The notes under the pieces: generated by a model
Told to the model about the DNA's origin: nothing
The model's database searches: none
The model's input: only the letters and a program-made list of their open reading frames with translations
In this document: positions 38,766-50,700 of the stretch, piece after piece
Layout of the letters: each line of letters starts with the position of its first letter
Position numbering within the stretch: position 1 is the first letter of the stretch
Translations under genes and position numbers: made by a program
Assembly: GCF_030265065.1 (NCBI RefSeq)
Contig: NC_080413.1
Coordinates: forward strand, 20,807,501-20,871,500
Direction of reading: 5' to 3'
DNA from: Corythoichthys intestinalis
Taxonomy: Eukaryota > Chordata > Actinopteri > Syngnathiformes > Syngnathidae
DNA length: 64,000 nucleotides

Positions 38766-41700
38766 TCAATGCTTAGTTTTAGTGGTGCTCTCCAAACTGT
38801 CACTAGTGTTGGGGTCTCGGGTGGACCCTCCTCCCCTGCGGGGACTTTTCAGGAGTGCCATTAGGGTGTTTCTATCTCCACAGACGTGTTTGTGTGTAGT
38901 GCCATCCTGGTCGGAACGCAAGGCCATCAGTTCGATCTCGTGTTTGGCGGCCGTTTCCAGAACCTGCTGCTTATTATAGAACAGGACAAAATTGTTGATG
39001 ATGGGATGGATGGGCAAGGCTATGGCAATCACGCCGCAAAGAAAGCTGATGGCGGCATTGCACCGGCCCAAAGTGGTCTTGGGGTACACGTCGCCATAAC
39101 CCACGGTGGTCATGGTGATCACAGCCCACCAGAAAGACTGTGGGATGCTGGTGAACAGGGTCTCCGGGTGGTTTTGCTCCATAGTGTAGCCCAGCGCGGA
39201 GAACAGGAACACACCCACACCCATGTACATGAGGAGCAACCCGAGCTCTTTCAAGCTGCTCTTCAGGGCATTAGTGAGGGTCTGGAGTCCCGACGAATGG
39301 CGCGCCAACTTGAAGATACGAGCGATGCGCATGATACGTAGGGCCTGCACTGCCTGCTGCACGTTGGCCAGCTCCATCACCCCCGCACCCAGCGAAGTAA
39401 GAAGAAGGACCACGAAGAAAGGCATAATGGCCATAAAGTCTACCACATTCATGAAGGCCAGCACAAACTTGACTTTGTTGGGGGACGACACGAGGCGCAA
39501 GATGTACTCGATAGTGAACCAGCCGATGCACACCGTCTCAATGCACTGGAAAAAAATTAAAAGGCTGTTTTAAGTACATTTTTACATGAGTTAAATTAAA
39601 AAATGTGGTTTCCCACTCAAATATGTTTACAGTAGTTTTCTTTCACTGGAAGTTTCTCTCCTTAAACCAAAGCAAAAGTAATAGTTGAATAGATTTTGTA
39701 CTCGTAAGACTAAAGAGAAATGTAAAGGGACTAAAATCTGTAAAATCTGTAATATCTCTAAAATATTGTATTTTATGAGTGCTTGGGATTAGGGCTGCAG
39801 CTATCTATTATTTTAGTAGCCGATTAATCTATCAACTTGTTCGTTTGAACAATGGAGTGATCGGACGAGGAGCATTTAATGTGTTGAGTTAATTTTAGGA
39901 GAAAACAAAGGCTCGCTAAGAAGATTGCACTTTCAAACGAGCATTAAATGCGTGTTTCTTCATACTATGCAGAAATACACTTTCATTTAACAATAAATTA
40001 AAATACCTGAGGTTAGCCTCAAAGAGTATAAAAAATAAATAAATGGGGATCTAAGTACAACAAAAGAACAATTGGCTAACATGCATATCAAAACTCCGCA
40101 AGGTTAAATGCTATAAAATGCTTTTTTTTTTTTTTTTTTTTTTTTTTAGCTGTGTTAATAAAAAATTGTTCAAACACCTATTCCCACAAAAAAAAAACAC
40201 AGCTAAATATACTTCTAAACTAAATTATGAATGCAAAAAAAAAAACATATTAGCAAGCAAAAATGTATTTTAGTCATGACAGGGAGCAGTTGGATTCAGC
40301 CATGTTAACTGAGTGATGTCTTATTCACTGTTGCCACAGGAAGGTAGTGTATCCACCCAAATTAAGAAAACTAAACGCAAACATTTTCAAAACAAACCAT
40401 TACAACGCCACTCTAATTAAATTAATACTCGAAGCAGCAAAATTTCATTTGAAGCTTTTTTTCTAATCGAATTACTCGAGTTGCAGTATTACTTGGGATG
40501 GTGGTGCACTTGTGCCTCGAAAAATGAATGGTTTGACTAACGAGTTTTTCAAAATTAGGCCGTAGTTCTGATTAATGTTTTGCTTTGACTTGCAAGCGAA
40601 ATGTTAAGATAAGAGAGCAGTATGGTGGTAGTAAATTTCATGTAACTCACTTGATTAGGTGTGGACAAATAGCAACTCATCATTTCTCACAGGTAATGCT
40701 GCAACAACTAATCAAATAAATCGATTAATAAACTAGTTGCCAACTAATTTGATAACCGATTTTTGCCGGCGGTTATGAGCAGTCCCGTTTGGGTCCTTGT
40801 TTGTGTGTAATGTGAGGCTGCGCCAGTGATTAGAGCAAGAGAGAGAGAGTTCACTGCTACCGTCAGGTTGGGTTGCTTATTCAATAACACTGTATTACAA
40901 AGTGTCGAGAGTTAACTTTTGTGTTGTTGGCTCCAGTGTGTCTCCGTCAGAGGTGAGTAAATGAAGTCAATTGTAGAGTTTGTATTCTCTGTTGATGAAA
41001 CGTTACTACTTAGCACAGAGCGCTAATTTAGTTAGAGATTATGCTAATCAGTGTCTTAAGTGTCCGTTTGTATTGTATTTTGGACAAGCATTTTAGCACT
41101 TAAATTACTGTTAGAGAGTAAAGTTGCCTCATTTTTTTTTTTTTTTAATAAAGGAACCACACACATAAACCCATTCATATGACAGTCACCTTTCAACACA
41201 AACTCCAATTCAAACTTTAAATTGTCATACACGAGAGTGTGCTTTGAAATTGGATTTGGATTGTATTTAAGAACAACTTTTTCATTAAAAAAAACGATTC
41301 ATTACAGTCTGCCTTCTCCTCATTCGAATTTTTTTGCCTACTTTTGTTACCTACCTTTGTTTAAAGAAAATAAACGATCATTTACACAACTTATGTCACC
41401 GCTTTGCCCAAAAGAAAATACTGTCAACTTTTGTCTGATTTGTGTACTGAGAAATTATTTTTATATTTTATACTCAGAACCTTTATTAAAAAGTTTTATG
41501 TGCTTAAAATACTACAGTTGTAGACTACAGTTAAGTCAAAAAGCTGTCATAAAATATTATTTTTGAAGGAAATAGTTCCATTATGTCTTCATTGTTACTT
41601 ACAACATGCCTAAAACAAATTCAAGTTAAATTGTGAAGGTAATTGAAAAAAGTGATTTATGCAATTACTCCACTAATCATTTAACTAATTGTCCGATTAA

Positions 41701-42602
41701 TTGAATATAAGTTAGTTGCAGCCCTACTCACAGGCATATATTCTTTATCCTCTGTGAATAACGATTACGTTACAGCGCCCTCTTAGGTCATAAGGGTTGT
41801 GAAATGCTTCTTTGATAGTATCTGCGTGATTGTATTACACTGCCCTCCTCTGTCCAGGTTACATATACCAGAGTTGAATATTTTGGGGTTTAAAATAATT
41901 TGAGACCAGCTAAAATTTTGGGATTGTTTTTTTGTGTGTGACCTCTAAAGTTGGGTTGTCCATGAGGTTCCCCTCTTCGTCCTCCACCTGCAGGTCCGGT
42001 ATGGTGCTGACACACATAACCACAGATGACACAAGGATGAACACGAAGGAGAGGATGGCAATGATGTGAGCGGGCACAGAAGACTCAGGCTTCTCCATGA
42101 GCCTCCACAAGCACGTCTGGATGCGCTGCCAGCCCATTGCTCTCGGATCTCCTTCCCGATCCACCAGAATGGTCCTCACCTTCTCAGCAATCTCCTCCAG
42201 CTCGTCCTCCACTTCCCTCAAGTTACTCTTGCAGCATTCATCCAAAAAATCCGAATCAATTTTCCAGAAGTCCATCTCCTTCATGAAGCAGATTGGGCAG
42301 ATGCCTCGCTTCATGTGGATCTCTCCGTAGTAATAAAGCTCTGAGACGCACTTGAATGCGTCTGGATCCCTGTCGAAATAAAATTCTCCCTTTTCAGGGT
42401 CGTAGTCATCACACAGAGAAGAGATGTCCTCCGTGGGAAGGGGGGGCACTGAATTCACCAGTTCGGCCAGGCGAGTGTCCGGGAAGCGGTTGAGAACGTC
42501 CCGACAAAATACCTGTTTCACTCCGCCGATGTTCACCACAATTTCCGGCTCTTCGCTGTCTCCAGAGCCGCTCCTGTACCGGCTCCTGTGGGTTCCCCAC
42601 AT
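38766..42602 (-). CDS. kcnf1: Potassium voltage-gated channel subfamily F member 1 (Kv5.1, silent subunit), two exons
   Basis: Coding exon 1 is 42602-41943 and exon 2 is 39545-38766, giving 479 residues (human KCNF1, recalled, is 494). Seen: an N-terminal T1 tetramerisation domain from about residue 20 (EIVVNIGGVKQVF), S1 near 180-199, S2 from 222, an S4 with regular arginines (RIMRIARIFKLARHS, 290-304), the selectivity filter TVGYGD (367-372), and S6 with PIHP where ordinary Kv channels have PVP. The PIHP motif and the NPTLE...ETVCIGWFT and IINNFVLFYNKQ stretches are diagnostic of Kv5.1. Members of this family do not conduct alone; they co-assemble with Kv2 channels at the plasma membrane and change gating. 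The intron is phase 0 between S1 and S2, with donor GAG|GTCACA and acceptor TTTTTTTCCAG. The start is the first ATG before the T1 domain. The frame is open, with no sign of decay. Which teleost paralogue (a or b) cannot be told. Confidence 0.95.
39790..40491. mobile_element. hAT-type non-autonomous element A in the kcnf1 intron
   Basis: It begins TAGGGCTGCAGCTATC and ends CTCGAGTTGCAGTATTA, and is flanked by the 8-bp duplication CTTGGGAT (39782-39789 and 40492-40499). An 8-bp target duplication with TAGGGCTGCA-type ends fits hAT. It holds an A/T-rich middle and no open frame of note. Confidence 0.8.
40694..41726. mobile_element. hAT-type non-autonomous element B in the kcnf1 intron
   Basis: It starts TAATGCTGCAACAACTAATC and ends TAGTTGCAGCCCTA, and is flanked by the perfect 8-bp duplication CTCACAGG (40686-40693 and 41727-41734). 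It is a sister of element A, 200 bp away, inserted independently. The short open frames inside show no transposase motif. Confidence 0.8.
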
Positions 42603-43529
42603 TGTGCTAAAGTGAAAGTCTTCAAATTGTTGTCCGAGTCAAATTTAAGTGTTGATTAGTTTAAATAAATGGATGGAGGAAAATGCTTTAGCTGCGGTTG
42701 AAGTGTCCTTGCTGTCATGCGGTGTCGTTTGGCAGCTCTGACAGTGAACAAAGTTCTATTTGAAACGCGCGTCTCGTCAAGCACAACATAATCAAACAAA
42801 CAATTTCCGCTAAATCAAGAAAGTAAGAGTTGAACTTTTACTTCGAAGGTTTTCACCGGTTAGACAATCTCAATAGATTACACGGTAGCTAAACACCGTA
42901 TTCATGTATGTCATTACTGTATGATCATTATTATTATTATTAGTAGTAGTAGTAGTAGTAGTGTACAATAACGTTTATTCAACAGTGTTTTTTTTTAATT
43001 TACGATACAAATACAGTATTATACTGCACAGTTGGTGTTGTATGTGTTTGTATTTGGTTATATTTTGCTTTGGTTTATTCCATCTTCTTTTTCAGGTCAG
43101 TATTTCCAATGAGAATCAGTTAACTCTTTTACCCCAAAGCAGTGGTTCCTTAACCTTGCTAAAGGTTAAGAACCCTACGAGTTTCACAGGAGCATTAACC
43201 CAACCCTTAGGAATTTCAAAATAAAACCATTTTCTTTACGAATTCAAATCCTAGAAAGCTAACATCTAAGTGAATTCCTGTTCAAATTTCTTCAAATATA
43301 CAACAAATAATTTTGCCTTTTTCTGTTGATTTTTATGTTTGAAAATGAAATGAAACTCATTTATTTTCACACTGTTCCTTTTTTTTTGTTTTGTTTTCTG
43401 GTCTACATTCAGATTTTAACGTCGCATCCTTACATCACATACTATTTTCATGATGTGAAATGATGCTTTTTTTTTTTATCATTAAAATTATCTACACAGG
43501 TCACGCTGTCTTTAGGACTGTTATACTCA
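42603..43529. other. kcnf1 upstream region
   Basis: This is the 5' UTR and promoter side of kcnf1. A trinucleotide run (TTA then TAG) lies at about 42929-42962. No TATA or CCAAT box can be picked with confidence. Confidence 0.4.
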
Positions 43530-43689
43530 GAGGTGGGTAGAGAAGTAAAAAATTTGACTCAAGTAAGAGTAGTGCAACTTACGAATAATATTATTCAAGT
43601 AAAAGTAGTTCAATGAAAAATGTACTCAAGTACAAGTAAAAAAGCATTTGGTGAAAAGAGTACACAAGTAATGAGTAACATGGTGAGTA

Positions 43690-43825
43690 ACTGCTTATAT
43701 TCATTTCATTCATTTTCCATGCCGCTTTTCCTCACGGGGGTCGCGGAGGTGCTGGAGCCTATCCCAGCCAACTACGGGCAGTAGGCAGGGGACACCCTGA
43801 ACTGGTTGCCAGCCAATCGCAGCTT
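43690..43825. repeat. Dispersed repeat with CCATGCCGCTTTTCCTCACG
   Basis: This stretch (CCATGCCGCTTTTCCTCACG, GAGCCTATCCCAGCCAAC, CAGCCAATCGCAG) is recalled as a very common fish interspersed repeat. Before it, from about 43530, lies another common one starting AGAGGTGGGTAGAGAAGT. Confidence 0.5.
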
Positions 43826-44015
43826 ATATTTTTTTGGATTTTTTTATTAAACAATGATATTTTTCTCTGAGCACAAAGTTATCTATATGGACTGTTTTCA
43901 TAATAGGGGCTCCATAATATAATCACAATAAGCCAAATAAATAAATAAATCATAGAATTCCGACGAGAGAAAAAAAAAAAACATAAATGCAGCATTATTC
44001 GTCCAAAGAGCAGGA

Positions 44016-44029
44016 CTGCCCTCTGGTGG
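44016..44029 (-). promoter_or_regulatory. CTCF-like motif between kcnf1 and pdia6
   Basis: The minus strand reads CCACCAGAGGGCAG, a near-ideal CTCF core. It lies between two divergent host genes of unlike expression, so an insulator role is possible but only inferred. Confidence 0.5.
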
Positions 44030-44169
44030 TGGAGAAAAATAGTTCCTTGTTGGAATAGGGGAGCGTTCCTTCATAATTAGTATTTTGAAATTAACAGGAT
44101 CATATCTCCAGTTTTCTGTGGTCAATCGGTGCCAGATAAAAACTGGGAGAGAGGTTAAAATCTGCGCTT

Positions 44170-46430
44170 TTGAGAAATGTTGAGGGCAGCGCTCTATACA
44201 AAATACTTTATTTTATATTTTTTACGGTGCTTTAAAGACACCACATGATTGAACAGGCTGGCGAAAAGCTCGAACAGCAAGCTTGGGTCTGATTGGTGTA
44301 ATGGAGTCATGTGGTTATTGTTGCGACTTCTCATTGGTGAAATCGGTAGAGCTAACCCGGTAATACTTTTAAGGATGCTCAAATTGTCCCCACCCACTTT
44401 TAAGCGACCTTATTTGCATAATATAATGACTTCAGTTTAAGGGTGTAACGGTACATGTATTTGTATTGAACCGTTTCAGTACGGGGTGCTCGGTTCGGAA
44501 CGGAGGCGTACCGAACGAGTTTCTGACGTAACGTAACCCTTACTTTTTGAGGCTGTGAGGCGATCGGGTTACAGTTTCTTTGTGTAGATTATATTTACTC
44601 TGTCTTCTCTACTATAATGAGGACCAACACAGTAGGACAGTATATAACTCAGAAACGTCAACGGTGCGACAACGTGACCGCCGCGAGAACGCAGTGAAAC
44701 GCGGGCGTTCAAGTCAATCAGCCAATGCACACCAGTCGCAGTGCGGCCGTGTGTTAGACACATCCCAGAAGCTGCTCAACGCGACACACGCGAAAAGAAG
44801 AGTTTATTATTTGACGCCAGACACGACCCTCCTGCATCAATACTACTAGCTAGGATCGGGCAGACCGGAAGTCACTCATGTAAAAATACGTTGGATCAGG
44901 TTGATTTTCAAACTAATATGCAATCGTAACCCACTTTTTGAGTCCGTCAGGTCTCGTGAGTGGTAGATCGGGGCACAGTTGACTTGTCTTTGTTGATTTA
45001 CTGCTGTCTTCTCTGCTATAATAATAACTAACACGGCTCCGTTTCAATACAAAACCCTCCTACCACAACAAAACAAGTAGGAACTAATATGCACATAGGA
45101 ACAAAAGTTATACAACATAAAATATACAATATAAATGAATACTACATCACATTTGTACAATATAAACACATAATAAAATAAGCAATAGCCCATTTAAATA
45201 AAATAAATTTAAATAAACTAAAACACCTGTAATTAAATAATAAGAATAATACACAGATCCGCTTACACAATTAAATTTATTAAATTCTGTGTGGCGCTTT
45301 AACTTGAGAAAATCCACCAATAAAGCTTTTGAAAACCGTTCATAAGAAAAAAATGATTCATTGAGGCATTTCATTTGTAAAATACATGTTAAAATCTTTG
45401 TCATTGGGATTGCTTTTCTCTTAAGCACAGGACTTCTTTTTTCTTCTTTCTTTTAGAAAGAAAGCTGACCAATACGCGGGGTCTGAAAGGCAAATTGTTG
45501 TTGGATTATTATCTTTAAATACCCACTACTTTTTGAGCAGAATTCTAGCTTTGTATAGGCTAATGTTCCTACTTTTGAAAGCACAAAAGTGTGTAATAAA
45601 CAACTAGCACATTTATATTTTGCATTTTGTTTTCTTACTGTACCGAAAGTGAATCGAACCGTGACCTCAAAACCGAGGTATTTACCGAACCGAGATTTTT
45701 GTGTACCGTTACACCCCTACTTCAGTTATATAGGTAATTTAGATTAATTCATTTGTCTTCCTATATATTGTAAGGATAGAATTAACTCTACCATTATTAA
45801 GTGAATTACAGTACTTTAATTATGTTCAAACTTACACTGACCCCTTTTCACTTGCTGAATGTGGCACTCCACCCCCCCCTCCAAACGCACGTTTGATTGG
45901 CTGATGACTTGAGCTGCCCCCCCACACACACACGCATTCACACCGACAGAAATACAACATGCCGCCTCCTCCGCCCCCTTCAAAGATGATTTTTTTTCTA
46001 CCAGGAGCAGCCACTGTATGTAATGTAAAAATACGTCAATGTTGTGGAGATGGAGGGCACACCACTAATTTTGCAACTGAAAGTCCGACCTATATCAGAG
46101 TTAGCATAACATTAATCTGTGTGAATTTTTCGAACTCGAGGAGGAAGCTGCTTTGAGAGAAATATCCTCAACTATTTTTGAGAAAAATTATCATATTAAG
46201 ATGTTATAAATTTGCAGTGTGAACGTAAGTATAAATCAATAGAGATTTATTTTTGCATTAATCATTTAGCCTATCCATTAACTAGGGTCATATTGGTGAG
46301 AAATGTAGCCCTGACCCCCGTTCACCCAATCTGTTCAATGTCCCGCCCCCAGCAAAAAGTGTACATGCAGGTTATGCTGCTATATCGTCCCTACCAATAT
46401 TGAGACCAAACTTTGGCTCAATCACAGGAG
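44170..46430. repeat. Dispersed repeat family, copy split by the hAT at 44438
   Basis: Parts of it match 3780-4640 (inverted), 11860-13480 and 31714-31850. Shared landmarks are AATGACTTCAGTTATATA, GTGAGAAATGTAGCCCTGAC, CCCGTTCACCC and AGCAAAAAGTGT. The boundaries are approximate and the class is unknown. Confidence 0.5.
44438..45719. mobile_element. hAT-type element between kcnf1 and pdia6
   Basis: The ends are TAAGGGTGTAACGGTACA and TGTACCGTTACACCCCTA, flanked by the perfect 8-bp duplication CTTCAGTT (44430-44437 and 45720-45727). This is a well-known fish hAT end. No intact transposase is present. It sits inside another repeat (about 44170-46430). Confidence 0.85.
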
Positions 46431-47014
46431 ACATAGTGGAATATTGCATATTGTTGTTGTCCCTCAGTTTTTGCCATAACATGATGAAAACTTAAAATCC
46501 ATCCATGGATTTTTACATAAATATGTGTCTTTCAAGAGTGCGAATATTAAATGCTAATTAAATAAGGAATCATAATATATATTCTCCATTTTATTCAAAG
46601 CCAATCAAAAGGAAGTTCTTTCACAAGCTTTGGTTATTTGTCTCCATCTAGAGGCGACATTAGACTGTGAACAGAGACACTCAAAGGTTGGATTTATTGT
46701 ATAATCTTGTTATTCGCACAAAACAATAAGAAGAATCAGTTTGACGAAATTAATACATTTAAAAAGGTCATTTGTTATGACAATTATGGAGAATGACGTG
46801 TTATGGAAATTGATTTGTGCTTGTACCATTCCAATTCTTCATCATCTCTGTTATGAATTATAATGTTCTGGATAGTTAATTATGTCGCCACTCCTTCGTG
46901 TTTAGTTTAAAGCACGACGTTAGGGTGTTTTTACAATAATAAAAACAAACCAAAAACTCGTCATGACTTTTGCCGGCGCGTCGCTTCCCTCAAAACCTTA
47001 CACGGCGCCTTACG

Positions 47015-47051
47015 ATTGGTCGACCACCCGGAACTACATGTTTCAGCCAAT
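47015..47051 (+). promoter_or_regulatory. Two further CCAAT boxes of the pdia6 promoter
   Basis: An inverted CCAAT (ATTGG) at 47015-47019 and a direct CCAAT at 47047-47051 precede the ERSE, so there are three NF-Y-type boxes in about 80 bp. Nine bases beyond the inverted box the sequence reads CCGTG, only a partial ERSE match. I see no TATA box at a typical distance. A UPRE-like TGACGTGT lies further up at 46794-46801. Confidence 0.55.
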
Positions 47052-47087
47052 AGGCGTTCGCGAGCTTGTTATACTCCTTGAGTTCAG

Positions 47088-47106
47088 CCAATCAGAGTGG
47101 GCCACG
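47088..47106 (+). promoter_or_regulatory. ER stress response element (ERSE) of pdia6
   Basis: A perfect CCAAT-N9-CCACG lies 103 bp before the pdia6 ATG: CCAAT at 47088-47092, nine bases, CCACG at 47102-47106. This is the ERSE-I consensus bound by NF-Y together with ATF6 or XBP1 during the unfolded protein response, as expected for an ER foldase gene. Binding itself is inferred. Confidence 0.85.
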
Positions 47107-47208
47107 GTGAATCTCTTCCAGTGAATTTATCCAAGGCAGCTACATCGAACGGCGGTAGTCTTCATAGTGCGTGTTAACGTTGAAAGAATATTGGAAGGTG
47201 CTACAATC

Positions 47209-47711
47209 ATGAAACCCTTACTTTCTGGTAAGTGGACATCAGAATTAATATTATCTCTTTGAAAAGACTCTTTTTAAGTTTATTAGTCGAGGCATTTGTT
47301 TGGCCCAGTTTGGCTTCTTTGACTAGCTTGAATAACGAAACCACCAAAGGTTGGCAGGCCTCTTCAATTCAATTGAAATTTTTTTACTACAATAATGTGG
47401 TAAATTGGTAATGCACCATAACTCGTGTTTTAAAACGGCTGAGTGAAGTTTAGTCGATTATCCATGAATGTGATAGAACAACGGATGATGTCAGCATTGT
47501 GCTGTGGATCTTTGTGCAGGAGTGTTGTTCGGTTGCTCGCTGCTTGTTGGTGTGCAAGCTTTTTATTCTTCTAGCGACGATGTCATCGAACTGAACCCGT
47601 CCAACTTCAACAAAGAGGTGATCCAGAGTGACAGTTTGTGGCTGATCGAATTCTACGCTCCTTGGTGAGTGGGCCGAATTCTGAGCCTAGGGGTTTCCCA
47701 CGAACCAAGTG

Positions 47712-47746
<35 letters not shown>

Positions 47747-50700
47747 ATTCTTTGTGTACCCTGTAAATGTTCTTTACCTCTCTAAATCGGTGTGTCTAAA
47801 TCTGTATGGTAATTCAATGACAGAATGCAACCTGGGTCTGGAATTCTATATCATGTGTAACCCAATTAAGCTTGGGTGGCTAACCATTACATGTCTTCAT
47901 CTTCATCAGGTGCGGTCACTGTCAAAGGTTGACGGCAGACTGGAAGAAGGCAGCCACAGCCCTGAAGGTAAACAATCAGTGTATATTTTACAGTGTTACC
48001 TCTACTTACGAAATTAATTGGTTCTGGATTTAGTTTCATAACCTGAACATTCTGTAAGTAGAAGCGTTTTACATGTAAATACCCTAATCCGTTCCAACCC
48101 CCCCAAAATCCGGACATAAATCTTTTATAAAGCTTAAAAATGCCTCGACACATAAAATGACAGTTGTGTGTAATGTAAAAAATAAAAGTGTCGAAACGCC
48201 TCATGGCCAGAGGGGCGAATGACGAGCACGCTGGGATACACATGTGCACATTCAGTAAAGGTCCCTCTTAGCCAACTGGATGCCCGGAAGATGCTCGGCA
48301 ATAGCCAATGGCAGAGCAGCTATATAAGTATGTTACGTTCAGTAATCTTTGGGAGCTGCGAGTAGCAGCCCAGGCCACATTTTCACCTTTTGTATCCTGA
48401 AATTTCTTTTGTAACAAGAGGCAATATTTTCCCGTTGAGGCGTGTTGTAATCTGAAAATTCCGTATGTAGAGCCATTTGTAAGTAGAGGCACCGCTGTTT
48501 AAGCCTGTTGCAATATGCAATAATTCCATTTATCACACGGTAAATGAAAATGAAGGCGGTAATTTTCCCGCTGCGATGTATCGCCTCATGTGCGTGCGTA
48601 CGTGCGTGGGTGCGCGTGCGTGCGGCAGATGTGCGGTTGACGTGCTGTTAAAAGTTCGGCTTCCTTGTTGTCAACAGCGCAATATGCAGTGATGAGGATT
48701 CACTCTGTTTTATTGACTTCTGCGTATGTTCGTTTTACACATTTGAACCTAGCCTAAGTCTACGTTCATACTACAGGTCTTAATGCATGAATCAGATTCT
48801 TTTTTGTTTTTCCAACTCGAGTGAGGCATTAACTTGAACGTGACAAGTCGCATAGAACTTGACCATTTCAAATCCAATCTCGGTCACTTTCGTATGTGGT
48901 CTAAATCCGATCTGGGCCACATTTTTCTAGAATGTGGCTGGCGGTCTGAACTTTCAAGTCTCCCGAATCGGAATTCATGCAACAATGACATCAGCAAAGC
49001 GAAAGCAGCATGCAGGAATGGAGCGATGTAGCTGTGCATTAGCTTCAAGCTTGAACTCTGCTTTTATGCACGAAGCGGGCTTGAGCACGGTCATAAAAAA
49101 ATAAATGAAGAAAAGGATGAGCCTGACAATTGTCGATTTTATTTTTGTATTTTGTATTTTTGTTTAGTTTTGTACATTACTTCCAAAATTGTTCAAAAAT
49201 CCTCTCAGGCTAAACCAAACTATTATTTCAGTATCAAGTTAGCATATAACAGTAAACAAATATACAAAAATAACAGTAAATAAAATACTCCAGTCCCCAT
49301 TCTGTATCAGCAGCTTTAAACTACATTCAATTGATTTAATGTTGTGATTCAACTGTTACAGTTGTTAAAATTGCTCCCATTATTCCATAATTTCCCTTCT
49401 ACTTTGGTCAACGTTTTAAAACTATTTCATCATTTAAAGATTTAGGAGTATTTTAGATAAAAAGTTAATTAGGTTCGCTACAACAGAGCCTTCTAGAGAA
49501 GTCACTGCTTTAGTACTGCTATAAAATGGCGTCTATTTACTAACGCTGGGAAGTCTGTCATTTCGCATCTCGGTTCAATAATACATGTTCTAACACCGCC
49601 GTTGTCTGTCATTTTGCATCTAGTTCTACACATATATATATATATATATATATCTACTGTAGCCGTATGTTTGTAGCAACTAGCAACTGGGCGTTGTTTG
49701 TAGCGGCTGTCGGCAGCAGTCAGGTATGATTGTTTTTTTTTTTTTATCTAGCTGCATGAGTTGAACATGATATTTACTCTCGGTCCGTTCCTCATTGCGT
49801 CCCAAAGGTCGCGCTGACTGTGTTTTACTTCTGTTTAACCTGGTATAATTCAATAAGCAGAATTTGGATGTTTGTGAATTGTCTTCCACGGCTGAATCGC
49901 GAATAATCTAAGAATCGGAAATTTTGCACGCCTCTAATCTCTATAGAGGCAACGCCTGTGTGTATCATCTTTTCTGTTGTTGGTGTGTTTTCCACCTGCG
50001 ATCGGACACTTAGAGCCAGTTGTGTGGTTGTTTGAACGATGCGCTAATGCTAGCGAACGCATGCTAACCGTTTGTGTCATGTCATTGCTGTAAAAGCACC
50101 TAATGATCATTTATGTAATTGCTGTAAAAGCACCTAATGATCATTTATTTACATTGATGCGAACCTGTTTGGTATCGAGGACGAAATTGATTCAGCAAAT
50201 TATACGGACGTCCAGCATCGTCATTTGGGAGTTTAGCCCACTGACTAGCCAGGCTCGAGCTGTAGCGTGTCCTGGTGAGGACAGTATATTCGTATTTCGT
50301 TGTTCATGCATCATGTAACATCATACTCTATACTTATTCAGCATGCTGTTCTCTATTGTATTTTTATTAGGGGTGTCAAACGATTAGAATTTTTAATTGA
50401 GTTAATTACATCTTAAAAATTAATTAATCGTAATTAATCTCAATTAATCGCAATTCAAACCATCTATAAAATATGCCATATTTTTCTGTAAATTATTGTT
50501 GGAATGGAAAGATAAGACACAAGATGGATATATACAGTGGGGAGAACAAGTATTTGATACACTGCCAGTGTATCAAATACTTGTTCTCCCCACTGTACAT
50601 TCAACATACGGTACATAAGTACTGTATTTCTTTATTGTAACAATAAATCAACAAGATGGCATTACCATTATTAACATTCTGTTAAAGCGATCCATGGATA

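Larger units (their letters stand above)
46431..47208. other. pdia6 upstream region
   Basis: This is unique-looking sequence. The G/C-rich part from about 46970 carries the CCAAT boxes and ERSE; transcription probably starts at about 47110-47170. Confidence 0.5.

Noticed and set aside
38886-39341. 151-codon plus-strand frame opposite kcnf1 exon 2
   Set aside because: It is a shadow of the conserved channel sequence on the other strand.
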